Assembly (NCBI GenBank): GCA_034638255.1
Contig: JAWPGT010000001.1
Coordinates: forward strand, 868,001-932,000
Origin: Coprinus comatus
Lineage: Eukaryota; Basidiomycota; Agaricomycetes; Agaricales; Agaricaceae
Direction of reading: 5' to 3'
Length of the DNA: 64,000 nucleotides
This document shows, piece by piece, positions 22,611 through 33,525 of this stretch (its first letter is position 1; each line of letters opens with the position of its first letter). The position numbers and the translations under genes were made by a program. The notes beneath the pieces were generated by a model. That model did no database searches. It saw only the letters and a program-made list of their open reading frames with translations, and was not told where the DNA came from.

Positions 22611-23577
22611 TTATGACGTGTACATGTCATTTTCACTAATGCAAGCAGAAAAGGTTGCAGTTTGGGAATTGGCGGCTGTGCGAATAGTGCCTGAGATGCG
22701 GGTAATATTCTTCCACGTGGATTGTTCATTATTATCAATGCAATATTCTCGAGTTCCGGTGGAGACAGTGGGAGTAGAGAAGTTGATATGATGAGTTAAA
22801 CGGAGCAATTGGTTAAGTCTATCTGTGGCCAAACGCGGTGCACCAGATGTTATCTCGGCTTGTTTATTTTGAGATGACGGATTAGAATTCAGATCCCAGC
22901 TGGACAAGATAATGAGGGGTCCATGGGATCGCCTGAAAGTTTCTAATGACGACAAGACGTTGTTGAGAGGATTATGAGAAGATGTTGATGGATGAAATTG
23001 TTCAAACAAGTAACGATCAGACCAATAAAAAGCAGTGATTGAGTCAACCGCGAGAACACCCAGATCTGTGTCCGGTAGATTGGTAGCAAGATACCTGGGT
23101 AGGTGATGAACGGTAGCAGCCAATTGATGCGAACTCGTGGGTTTAAAGATGTGAAGACGGTTCAGGCAATCAGTTGCGAGTGTCTTTACTTCGGGAGAGG
23201 TCAGGGGTGAGAAGCGGTTTATACGAGACAGCAAGAGTTGGTTGAATCTGTGGATATTGAACTTGTGATCTGCATCAATAAAAACAGCCGATTTTCCGCA
23301 GCCATCGAGGGTAACCGAACCAAAAGCAGGGGGGAGGATGCAATTTATGAGTATGTAGTAGATGAAATGAGTTTTGCCTGAGGCGGCTGTTCCTTGAAGT
23401 TCCAGGACATCGCCTTTCTGAATTGAGGGTGATATTGCTAGGGGGTTTTGGGCAGTGGTGTGATGTTGGGGGAGGAGGTGGGTGTGGAGCTGGAGAAGAG
23501 ATGAGTATGATGGACAAAGTGGTGGTGATATGAATGGTAACCTCGGCCAGGGACTGAGCTTGTATCTGGGCAAACAT
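22611..23577 (-). CDS. XRCC2-like Rad51 paralogue (DNA recombination/repair)
   Basis: XRCC2 is a RecA-fold subunit of Rad51-paralogue complexes that support homologous recombination. A first exon from ATG 23577 (MFAQIQAQSLAE) joins in phase, across a 51-nt intron, to LHTHLLPQHHTTAQNPLAIS. Then come QKGDVLELQGTAASGKTHFI (Walker A, GTAASGKT), SAVFIDADHKFNIHRFNQLL (compare LFIDTDYHFDM in human XRCC2) and LGVLAVDSITAFYWSDR (Walker B, close to human LILDSLSAFYWIDR). The length of about 300 residues fits XRCC2. The long open frame upstream of the first intron has no ATG, which supports the spliced start. The gene is nearly head-to-head with the coiled-coil gene on the other strand. Confidence 0.85.
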
Positions 23578-23617
23578 GATGGCAATTGATGAGACGCATG
23601 ACAACCCTTCTCCTCCA

Positions 23618-26017
23618 ATGGCCACCATCTCAAATAAACAAACCCAGCCACGTAGACTCGCCACTTCACCTACCCCCATAGCTAGAGGTGCAACTGCACG
23701 CTCCGCAGTCTCACCCCGCGTGTCTTCCGCTCTTGCTTCTACCACACGACGTCCTTCTTCCAAGGCTGGCCAACTCACCGAAGATGCACGTGAAGCCCTC
23801 GTAGTGTCATTGAAGCAAGAAACAGATCACAAAGAACAAGTAACTATTTATTCGTAGCCAAGCCCCATCGGTGTTCATTCTTTCCTAGCTTCTTGTCCAG
23901 GTTCAGGATAAAGACCAGACTATAGCAGCTCTTTCAAGTGAAATCGAGAGCCTCAACTCTGCCCTCCATCAAGCAGAATCTCGTCTCAATGAACTATACA
24001 GTGACCAGGCTAGGTCAGAGACTGAGCTGTCACAACGTATTGAAGTTGCAGAAAAGCTTCGGACGCAGGTTCGTGAGCTAGAACGGGAGAAGCGTGACCT
24101 CCAGAGAAGATATAACGAACAGGTTGGCCGAATAGCCATCTTACCCACTACAGGCTCTAACTACGTGTGCAGACTGCAACCTTCGAGGCAGAGCGACAGG
24201 CCATCTATGACAATGAACAACATCTCAAATCACGAATTCAATCTCTTTCAGAAGCTCTCAAACGGGCAGAGGAAGCTGCTAAACAGTTACCAGAGCCTGA
24301 ACCAGAGACTGTTGAAGAGCCCCTGGAGCACCCACAGGTGCCTAAATCACCTGTAGTACTCAAACAAGACCTAAACGACCCAGAAAGCGAGCCCGCTGAA
24401 ATGACTGCACTCAAGTTAGAACTCTCAACACTGTCCACCTCATATTCTTCGCTTCAGAGTACTCTTGTACTCTTACAATCCCAACTACTCGATCTCAAAA
24501 GAGTCAATAATGAAATTCAAGAAGAGAACGAGAGTTACATGATCCTCTTACGTGAAAAGACCCTCACTGGACAATTTGATCTCATGCGCCAGGTCGGAAC
24601 CAGCAACATGAGTGAAGACGATAGCGAAGACGACGGGGGTAGCGTCGAGAACGCCGACGTTGGCAGCCTACGTAGCCTTGGTCGTAGCACGCTGGATCGT
24701 GTTGACGAAGAGGTCGAAGTCACCGGACTTGGAGCAAATGAATCATCCACAGAGGATAGTGCAGGTCTGGATGACGAGCTAGACATACCCCGTTTCTCTC
24801 GGCATTCAAGTCGGCAAGGCCGCAAGCGTTCTGGCTCGATACAGGAAACCCGTGGCGAGTCACTCGCAAACCTTCCTATCACTGGTCCTGGTTTAGATCT
24901 CGCCGCCGAGCTCGGTCGGGCAGAAAATAAGGATAGCCTCGATGGTACTATCGACGATCAGGGTCCTTTCGTTAACAAAAATAGGCGTAACAAAAAGTTA
25001 TCGGACAGCCGCAAAGTATCTGGTTCCGACAGTGGTGGTCAAGTGGAACCTACCTCCACCGAAGTCGAAAGTATGCGCTCGGAAATCAAATCACTCAAGG
25101 ACGCAAACAAAGCTTTGTCACTATATGCATCCAAAATTATTGACCGTATTATCGCACAGGAAGGTTTTGAACATGTCTTGGCAGCGGATTACGAGAACGA
25201 ACCAGAGACGCCGAATTTCAGCAATTCTACCAAACCATCTCCAGCGCCGGCGCCCAAAGCACGCCCCGTTTCAGTCTTTGTTGGTCGTGCAACGACTACA
25301 ATCCCTGCACCGGACTCTCGATTTGCGTCCCCTAACTCTGTCTCTTCGCTTTCCAGTACTACATCTTCTTCCCGCAAAGCCAATCGCCGTTCGCTTTCAT
25401 TTGACTGGAAAAACTTCTCTATCTTCAACTCCACAACAGAGAAAAAGCCCGATGCCAATCTTCGACCTTTAACTCTAAAGCCAGGACAGTCCACACTCCC
25501 AATGGCCCGGAAGTTGGACACTGAGGAGGATGAGGAAGATCGAAAAGAGCGAGAGCGGTTAGCTGCAACAATGAAACTCATGGGCATTCAGCCGTCGACT
25601 CAAACACCACCCTTCGTTGCTCCAACCTCACCTCCACTTATTGGACGATCTCAATCGGACAGTCCAGTTGTGGCAACGAGTAACCGAAGATTCTCACTTT
25701 TCGGATTTAAGAGTTCCAGCATGGATAACAGTTCTGATAAAGCATCCGTGCATTCTACCCCGGCGTTAGGTGGATCTACGCAAAATGTTGGGCTCGGGAT
25801 TAATCTGACACAGGAGGCGTTGGAGCATGCGGAAGCGGAAAATACGCTCGCGTCTTTGGACGCCCACGAGCGAAATCTAACCGCCGAGTTGGCAAAGGGA
25901 GGTAGTGGAGGTTTTACCGAGATTGTGCCTCGACCAGGTCGGAGACGTAGGAGTGAGGCTGGTGGTGGAAGTGGAAGCACAGTTTGGAGTGCTGGTATGA
26001 GTGCTGAGAATGATTAA
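23618..26017 (+). CDS. Coiled-coil protein with Ser-rich C-terminus, function unknown
   Basis: The preferred start is ATG 23618 (MATISNKQTQPRRLATSPTP, context CCAATGG); an in-frame ATG at 23576 would add 14 residues. After two short introns (about 23840-23900 and 24122-24171) the protein shows a long heptad-rich coiled coil: AALSSEIESLNSALHQAESR, LRTQVRELEREKRDLQRRYN, RIQSLSEALKRAEEAAKQL and TALKLELSTLSTSYSSLQST. A second predicted helix lies around SMRSEIKSLKDANKALSLYA. The C-terminal half is Ser/Thr/Pro-rich with basic patches (RRSLSFDWKNFSIFN, RRFSLFGFKSSSMDN), which look like phosphorylation or membrane-docking sites. About 770 residues. No family is recognised beyond a generic golgin-like or scaffold appearance. 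Confidence 0.8.
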
Positions 26018-26224
26018 TGTGTTGGATTAACCATTAATCTCATGAATTAGTTTTAGATATATAGACTGGTTCACGATTTGGATGGATGGAAGGTACAGTA
26101 TGTATCGCTGTAACATTGGCTCGGTTTCTGGATTTCATTGTATACCTCATATCTGTACTATTCTGGCATAATTAATGTATCGTCACTCGGGTTTGATTCG
26201 TAAAAAGATGTTTTTGAGAGATAA

Positions 26225-27160
26225 CTAGGTACTTGGTACTTGATGTTTTAACAGCGTATTCTGGGCATGAGTACGTATTGTCTGGAAAGGGTTTTTGGAA
26301 AACTCGGGGTTGGATCGAATAAGTGGTTGGCGGAACTGTTCCATTTGTCTATCATGGTCTATTTAGTATCAATCTCCATTCGACACTTAATAAAGGACTC
26401 ACAGTACTTTTTTCCGCTGATTTTTAGTTAATGGTTCACTCTTTCCCTCTCCAATCTTTACCTGTGGCTTCACCTTGACCCTTCTCGATTCATCCGTCTC
26501 CATATCATCAGAACTCTTCTTTTCACCATTGTTTGAAGATTTGGCATCTTCAACTTCCAATGTATCATCTGCGATGGTAGACAAGATAGTTTGAATATCA
26601 TTCAATCCACCCCCAGCTAACTGTTCTTTAGCTTTGCGGTTTTCACGTCTTGTATGCGATTTTGATTGTGGTGGTTTAAGTGCACCTAGCTCTACATGGA
26701 ATAGAAACCATTTAACAACAGAAATAGTATGTTAAAATGGAATGAAAGAGAAAGAGGTACTAACTTTGAAGGAATGCATCTCGTTTAATCTGTTGTTTCT
26801 CCTTCTTCGTCAAAGTTTCTTGAGGTTCCTCTATTGAATCCAATGAAGCTAGAATCTCATTTCCCTATACCATTTCCGAATGAGTAACCTCATTTTAAAT
26901 CAGACAAACGAGAGGCCTCAGGCCTCAGGAGGGAGGGACGGGAAAGGGATGACAAACAATCAAACATACATACAGAAACTTCAGCTGCACCTCCGATTTC
27001 TACATGTTCTACAGCGTTATCTTGTACTGCAAACGTTCTTTTATGTACCTTAGCGGAGGGTTCATGTGTTGCTGATACTCGTGAACGGCGTGCTTTAGGC
27101 TGTATATTAAAGTTTTGTTACTTTAAAAGCGGTAACCAAGATAATGTGAGGACTTGCCAT
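26225..27160 (-). CDS. SLX9: SLX9, ribosome biogenesis factor
   Basis: Slx9 acts in 40S pre-ribosome maturation and export. The protein is read as ATG alone (27158-27160), intron, then PKARRSRVSATHEPSA. Further exons give GNEILASLDSIEEPQETLTK, KEKQQIKRDAFLQ (the family signature), LGALKPPQSKSHTRRENRKA and QLAGGGLNDIQTILSTIAD. The frame reaches a TGA at 26399-26401, but that TGA lies inside a good donor (CT|gtgagtcc). Splicing 26349-26402 adds MEQFRQPLIRSNPEFSKNPF and IRTHAQNTLLKHQVPST, matching the conserved Slx9 C-terminus, to a TAG at 26225-26227. About 210-220 residues. The first intron is GC-AG. Convergent with the coiled-coil gene upstream. Confidence 0.85.
27100..27157 (-). other. GC-AG intron directly after the SLX9 start codon
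   Basis: The donor reads ATG|gcaagt and the acceptor tatacag|CCT (58 nt). Splicing yields MPKARRSR, the usual Slx9 N-terminus. Without it, the frame from this ATG (ASPHIILVTAFKVTKL) meets a stop within the intron. Confidence 0.65.
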
Positions 27161-27300
27161 GGTGGATGAGAGAAAAGGTTTATTAAGAGGTTAACTATTA
27201 TATCCGTGACTCAGTACTCAACATTGATGGTCAAAATATCCATGAAGAAATAATACAGGAAATCCAAGAAAAAAACTATTACACTACTAATATACAAATA

Positions 27301-28794
27301 CTACACCCTACCAACAGACCTTGACCTTGCCCGGTTTATTCGTGCTGGTCTCTCTGGTTCCTCTGTGTTGGAATCATCACTTCCGATAGTAACAAAACTA
27401 ATCAAAACCAATATAGCACCCAAAACCACTTGCACGCGCACGGGCACATTCAAGAGGAAATCACCAAATACAGCTAATGGTATTGTTAAACTGATACCGA
27501 CCGTCACGACGAGAGGAGTAGTTTTGAGCATGGCAAGGACATAGAGGTAGTCACTTGACAACGTGATTGCCATCTGCGTGTGCGTACTTTAGCATTTTGT
27601 TTATTGTTAGAGCGGGAAGGAAGATATCTTACATTGGTAATAATGGCATACCATTCTACGGCTTTTGTGGGAAGGGCAAATCGTTCCATACCTGTCAAAT
27701 GCAGTACTAATCCAATCGGCCAGCATGCAAGGACGTTGAACAATCCAACAAATCCGAAAAACAGTTGCATATCTACGCGGGATTCCTTTTGGACACGGAC
27801 TTTGAGTAGGACGACATAGAATGCATAGAAGAGTGATGAGATGAGGGCTAATGAGTCGCCGAGGAGGGGATTTGATGCATGTTCAAGGATTTTAAAAACC
27901 AAATCTGATGTTTGGTTCACAGGACTGTTGGGTTGAGAGGAATCGGAGAGGGAGACGAGGATGACTCCTGTAAAACTGAAGGGGGTTAGGTTGACCGGCT
28001 GCGACTTCTAATCGATGTACTAACCTGGTAAATACGGCGCCGACTTTCATCATTGTGAGCTTCTCCACATTCGATATCCGCCCAATGATTAGCGTGAAGA
28101 AACCTAGTTAGGCATTGAGGAATAGTCCTGTTGTTTTAGATAGTCGATACTCACCGCTCATACTTGCAAGAATAGTGCCGCTTGCAACAGTAGTATAATT
28201 TAGCGATGCATTTACCGACCAATTCGCAATGAACCATAACAGACAAAATGCAAACGCCAATTCTGCAGTTTCTCGCACAGTCAGTGGCGGTAAATCTTCT
28301 TCAACCTCTTCTCTGGGGATAAGATTGCTTGAAGACGAGGATGCTGTGGACAGACCCCCTAGAGCACCTGATGTCCTTAGCGGTTCGTATTCAGGTGATC
28401 TGCTCCATACGATTTGAGCAAAGAAGCAGAGCATTCCAAAACGAGCATTGCTCACCTACTACGCCCCTTTCTGTAGGCAGACTCAACCTCGCGCGTTCCA
28501 TAATCATTCCATATCCGCCGTAGAATGATTGGTATTAGGTAGAATGCGAAAGCACTGGTGTTGAGATAGGTGACTCTGGCAATATAATGAGATAAAGGAT
28601 GCCTTTTGCTCGTGAACAAGCTCACAGGAATGGTTTTTCATAGCCTCCTACAAACAGATTCTGGAGGACAATGAGTGGGAGGACAAGGCGAAGGATGTCC
28701 GACCGACCTGAGTGACAAAGTTGGATGCAGTCCATAGCACGACGACAAGCAAGAGTAGGACAATGCCCAGGGCATAATCTCTCGTGGCTGACAT
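27301..28794 (-). CDS. SLC35F5-like membrane transporter (drug/metabolite transporter superfamily)
   Basis: Start at ATG 28794 gives MSATRDYALGIVLLLLVVVL and WTASNFVTQ; later exons give GYEKPF and VTYLNTSAFAFYLIP, a hallmark of the SLC35F5/YML018C group. About ten hydrophobic spans follow, including AELAFAFCLLWFIANWSVNA, VGAVFTSFTGVILVSLSDSS, MQLFFGFVGLFNVLACWPIG and VQVVLGAILVLISFVTIGSD, with a Ser-rich loop (SGALGGLSTASSSSSNLIP) after the second pair. The stop is TAG 27301-27303 after an Arg-rich tail (RINRARSRSVGRV). Yeast YML018C is a vacuolar membrane protein of unknown substrate; transport of a small metabolite is inferred. At least six short introns. Confidence 0.85.
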
Positions 28795-28971
28795 GGGCGC
28801 TAGAAGAGAGAGATGGGGAAGAGCAGGTGGGAGCTAGCGTGCATGAGTATCGCGAGTTATCGTGCGAAAAGAGGAGGAATTGCGCAATTTAGTTGATTTG
28901 ATGTAGGATACGTAAGTACAAGTGATGTACAAGATAAATGAGGGTCGGATGATAGATTAAAATAGGGTATG

Positions 28972-30402
28972 CTAGGTGCGTTGTTGCGGAGGCAAATACT
29001 TGACCTTTTCAAAAATACGAAATAAGCTGATGATAAGATTGCTGCAGTATGCGATAAGCCCGACCCCAACCAGGCATATGAGAACCAACTGATCGTCACA
29101 TATTCGATCACCAGCGCTTCCTTCAAAGGAAGGCAGAGTGCCGTGCGGCCGGTCGAGCTCGTTGTACCACGCAATGTTCGACGGTGACGAGCAGGGAATG
29201 AGCGAAGTGAAATAATTGTCAAAGGAAAGGGACAAGGCTGCGGACCATGCGCAGATAAATAGAACCTCAGATAGCGTGTGCGCCAGTTTCACGGAGGTCT
29301 GCCACAGGCCGACGGGGCGGCCGAAGTATTCGAGCTGAAAAGGCAAGTCAGGAATAAATCACAAGCAATGTCACATTGTTGCCGTACGTAAATGGCAGCC
29401 ATGACATGTAGCAGTGTGAGCGGGGCAAAGATGATCACAACCGTCCTGCTCAGGTCACATTAGCAAAACCACTCCACAGAGTCAGTCCAAACAAATCATA
29501 CGGAGAACTGCCCACGGCTCCCATTGCATGGTTGGCCATTTCCAAGTTGCGTATTTTAATCGCAATACCAAGTGCAGAAGTCGTAAATGCAATGTTAATG
29601 AAACGGAAGAGCTGCGCTTTTTTGAATGAGAGCTTCACAGCACAAAGAGCATGCTTACAAGTGGAACGTAAGGATTGTTGAGAATATATCTTCGGATTTT
29701 CTTTCTGCGTCGTTGCCAGAGGGTCAAAGACTCTGCTTCTTCAGACGGTATGCTTGATTGATCAAAATACGACCGGTTCTCCGTATCTCTCCAGTACGAA
29801 GGCCCCTGCGCTGCCTGGCGTGGCGTCCATGGAGTGTCCCAGCCTGGAGTGTTAGTCTGATTCTTGGTTAACGGAAGGGCAGGGTCTGGGAGAGGAACGC
29901 TGAGTTGATCGATGTTAGGACGTGGTATGGGTATTTCTGGCTCCTTCTCCTTCTCCTTTTCACTGCGGCGATAAAAAGTAGACGGTTGGAGGCTGGCGGA
30001 AGTGGGGAGAAAGTCTCTGAGATGGCGTCTGTCGGATTTTGGAGTAAGATATGCACGAGTAGTTCGGGGTAAGGTAAACGACCACCAGCGTTGGTCGGCC
30101 TGAGACAGGTGTGAATACGATGAGGCTGCGTCCGAAGGTCTTGGCTGTGGAGTGTCTATTTCACGCGGTTGCTCTTGTGGAGGAGGGGACTGGCTGGTAG
30201 GGGAGGGAGGCTCGTCGCGAGCCCAGGCTAGGAGTGATGTCAACAAAGGGATGATGTGCGTTAAAACGGCGGACTAACGAGGTGCAGTAACGACTGCAAT
30301 GTGAGGGGGCGGGGGTCTCCTTGTGCTGCGGATACTGGCGACATGGGAGAGAGACGTCGTCGAGGGCAGCGACGGCGGTCTGTGGCGGGAGGAACTGGAC
30401 AT
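28972..30402 (-). CDS. SRF1-like multi-span membrane protein (putative phospholipase D regulator)
   Basis: The first exon starts at ATG 30402 (MSSSSRHRPPSLPSTTSLSH) and joins, across a 51-nt intron, to WARDEPPSPTSQS. The cytosolic N-terminus is Pro/Ser-rich with WWSFTLPRTTRAYLTP near its middle. Membrane exons follow: RRRKKIRRYILNNPYVPLVS, FRFINIAFTTSALGIAIKIR, MGAVGSSP, TVVIIFAPLTLLHVMAAIY and LEYFGRPVGLW, then LFICAWSAALSLSFDNYFTS and LVLICLVGVGLIAYCSNLII. The combination of GSSP, a FAPLTLLH span and YFGRPxGLW matches fungal proteins related to yeast Srf1, a regulator of the phospholipase D Spo14. That name is from memory of the family and moderately sure; a membrane protein is certain. Divergent from the FAM192A-like gene with 71 bp between ATGs. 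Confidence 0.6.
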
Positions 30403-30473
30403 AAGCAAAGCTGCAGATATATTATGATTTATTTATTATTTACTTATTTCCAATTTCCATCTCTCCCACACCC

Positions 30474-31334
30474 ATGGACATCCCTTCCCTTTCTGAAGGC
30501 CAAGTCGGCTCTCGCTTCGTCTCTCAGGATGAGATCGAGCTCGCAAAGGCTCGCAAAGAGGAGCAATGGAAGGCTGCATACGCCAGGCTCGGCCAGCAGC
30601 CCCCACAACAACAACAGGAAGAGGCATACGATGGCCGCAGTCTCGCAGAAGTAGGTACTCTCTCGTCGCCCCACAGTCCAATGTATTCACGTCCACCCCG
30701 GGTCACCTACATCCCTAGAAACTTGCTGCTAATCGGGTATGTCTATTTTACCACTCTACATAACCGGATACTCACTCTGCGTAGATAGCAAAGCAGGAAG
30801 AGTGGGAGGAGAAAAATAAACTAGGTCCCAACACAGTCATTCGTTGGCTTCTATCTAGCTGACTTGTTTATCTATAGCAAATCAATTCCGTGCTCTGGAA
30901 GAAGATGAGATACAGTTTCTCGATTCCATCAGAGAACGCCAAGAAGCAGAGGAACGCCAACGTAAGGAGGAGGATGGTAAAGAGCTTTCGCAATTCAAAC
31001 AGTACGTCCCCCTCCATGCCTTGTTTGTCATGCCTTAACGCCTTTTAGAGCTGTCGCAGCTGCACGCAGTACCGCAAACAATCCACCATCAGTACCTGCG
31101 TCAGGCCAGGCCTCTAAACCGGCAACCCAGCCATCGCGGCCACCTCCAAAAAAGGATGTTAAGAAATCACTCAAAGGCATCGTCGTCAGGAAAAAGGCTA
31201 AGGCAGCCCCAACAGCGATGGCGACACCTCTTTCGGTACCGTCCAAAGTTAATGCCAAGTCGGCTAGAGATGATTCTCCAGAAAATCATGATTCACAACC
31301 TGCAACAAAACGACGCAAAATGTCCGAGTCCTGA
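30474..31334 (+). CDS. FAM192A/NIP30 (PSME3IP1) homologue
   Basis: Animal FAM192A binds the PA28-gamma proteasome activator and affects Cajal bodies. The start at ATG 30474 gives MDIPSLSEGQVGSRFVSQDE followed by ELAKARKEEQWKAAYARLGQ. After introns comes the NIP30 core: KQEEWEEKNKL, NQFRALEEDEIQFLDSIRER and QEAEERQRKEEDGKELSQFK (human shape: [20 protein letters not shown]). A basic C-terminus, RPPPKKDVKKSLKGIVVRKK and KRRKMSES, ends at TGA 31332-31334; the KSLKGIVVRKK patch matches the family's conserved C-terminal motif. About 210 residues. Convergent with ESS2 (85 bp between stops). Confidence 0.8.
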
Positions 31335-31419
31335 TAATTAATCATGTCTTGTAAGGCTTAAAATACATTTTGCTTCATGTGGTCCATATATCCAATTCAT
31401 CTTGCCGGCAAGCTATCTT

Positions 31420-33055
31420 CTACTTTCCAGATGCCGGTGTTGGAGTCCACCGCACCCGATTCAGATCCCTATCTTGTGTTGTCCCTGCCGAGCCTCCTAC
31501 GGACCTCTTTGTGCTACGTTCCAACAATCTCTGTGCTGCTGGCGTCAAGTTCCCAGCAGCTTCCGCACGTTTGGGTGTAAATGGCGGTGGACCCATATCT
31601 CCTTTTGTTCTTTTCCCCCGAGAAATGCCCGGGGTTCGTAGTCCCATATTCTCAGCTTTCGTTCGTAGGTTCTTCGCTGCTGTATTGGCCAATCTACGTG
31701 ATAATGCCTCTCGCGAAGACATTTCCTGTACGTGAAAAGGCGTGCTCATTTTTGGAGGTGGATCCTCATTTTCTGGGCGTGAAAGTACTCTAGGTGTTGC
31801 ATTTAACATGCCCCATGTCATAAGTTGGTTCACAGCATTATGTCCTAGTTGCTCTGCTGTTGGATTAGGTATGTTTGGAACAAGCTCGTTGGTGTCGTTG
31901 AGATCAGGAGAGCTTGGCCGATCTACAAATGGAAGACATCAGCAAATACACCATATTTGATAAAGAAACCGCGTAAGTACAAGGTGTTCCGTTAATTGCA
32001 GCTGCTATCCTACTTCGAGTAGGACTTGGAGGTTCGGAGAGACCTGAGGAATTAACAGAATGATCTTGTTCTACGAGTCGTGTGCCTCCATGCGAGATGG
32101 TCCTCGGAACTGTCTTAGCATCTACGGTTGATGTGGTGGGTGGAGTGTAGGGAGAGACATCTGCATCTGGTGTGAACATCAAGGAATTTCGAGTCTACAA
32201 CAATCCTAAGTATTTCTGAAACGACCTTGATATGTGTATAAAACTCACCTTGAACTTCCAACCGTCAACACCTGCTGAGCGGGTATCCTTTTGAGGAGCC
32301 ATGACAGTCTGAGTAGCCTCTTCTACACTTGTAGCTTTGAGAACTAATGCCTTTTCATCTGTTTCTCTCTCCTTCTCCTTCCCTTTCTCTGTAGTACTCT
32401 GTCCCTCGTTTCCGTTACCTTCACTGCTCGTTATCAAGCCCTTTGGAGCCTGTGCCTCGATTCGAAACTTCTCTTTCACTCCTGGCATGCTAGATGCAGG
32501 CTCAATTAACATCCTTTCCCTCATCTCAACCATCCTTTCCCTCTGTTTCTCCACCTTCCTCTGAGCCTCCCAAGCCCAAGAATACCGCTCCTTCCTCTGT
32601 TTATTCTCCTCATTCAAAATTTGTGTGAAACTTGAATTATCCTCTGACGTATACCTCGCTTGAAACTCGTCCAAACTCATATCGGTATCATACTTGAGTC
32701 GTTTACTAGTTGGTTCCCCGTCCATTTCAGACCAAGAATCGTCACCATAGTCAGTCCGTGGTGTATCACTAGTGAATGAAGCATAAGGTGTTTGACCAGG
32801 CGTTTGACTTGGATGACCTGCGTTTCCTCTTCTTTTTCTACCTGGTAGTGGTGTATTAGATACCTGCTCTAATCTTCTCACAGAAGCAGCTATTAAATTC
32901 GGATCTCGAGTATGTATTGCATCCAAATAATCGTTTGTAGCGTCGAGATGAACGAGGGAGGGGAAAAAGTCTCGAGCGATGATGTGTGACAGTGCTGTTG
33001 TATATTCGTCTTCATCTAGAACAGTTTGTCTATTGAGTGATTTCTCTGGCTGCAT
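31420..33055 (-). CDS. ESS2: ESS2/DGCR14 (Es2) splicing-associated nuclear protein
   Basis: ESS2 proteins (S. pombe Bis1, human DGCR14) are nuclear and associate with late spliceosomes. From ATG 33055 (MQPEKSLNRQ) comes the family signature TVLDEDEYTTALSHIIARDF then FPSLVHLDATNDYLDAI. The middle has MSLDEFQARYTSEDNSSFTQ, ILNEENKQRKERYSWAWEAQ and REGM-like helices. A second exon encodes NSLMFTPDADVSPYTPPTTS (a conserved NsLMF motif) and SPTRSRIAAAINGT. The last exon has NQLMTWGMLNATP, MSTPFHVQEMSSREALSRRL and FTPKRAEAAGNLTPAAQRLL, then TAG or similar at 31420. About 500 residues. An upstream in-frame extension to 33169 lacks an ATG. Confidence 0.9.
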
Positions 33056-33525
33056 TGAATTTGTCCCTCCTCCTGAGTGCGAGTTCGGCAGATTGAGAAA
33101 TGTGAACGGGTAGTTAACGGTCAAGAAGTTGTAGCATGAGATCACATGTGTCACGCTGTTGCTTTGCAAAATACATATCTACACCAACCTCTAGGTGTTC
33201 AACTACACTATTTACAAGAAGACGAATAAAGAAAGATACGGAATTGCATATAAGCAGGCCTACATCCGAATTATGAGAAAAGAAACAAAGAATCGTGCGC
33301 TGCTATAGGGTACTACTAGGGGGGGGGTTCATCACTGGGTCATTATGAAAGGAAGAAAAAAAACAAGGAAAAAGATTACTGATGGAGAGAAAAAGAAAGA
33401 CAAACAATTTACGCCGAATGAATGTGGTGGAGGCGTCTAACGCCTTTCAATCAAGGGGGAAAAGTTATTCAGCACAACACCAATAATATAATGCCAAGGC
33501 AATTCAACCGGCAACAGCACAAAAT
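33056..33525. other. Intergenic: ESS2 leader and NudE 3' UTR
   Basis: AT-rich 470 bp on the 3' side of NudE and 5' side of ESS2. It holds a run of nine G at about 33319-33327 and purine-rich tracts near 33350-33400. No gene seen. Confidence 0.5.

Noticed and set aside
26399..26401. An in-frame TGA as the end of SLX9
   Set aside because: It falls inside a good splice donor and splicing restores the conserved Slx9 C-terminus that ends at 26225.
33319..33327. A run of nine G residues as a regulatory element
   Set aside because: A short homopolymer in the gap between NudE and ESS2 with no supporting context; also a common sequencing artefact.
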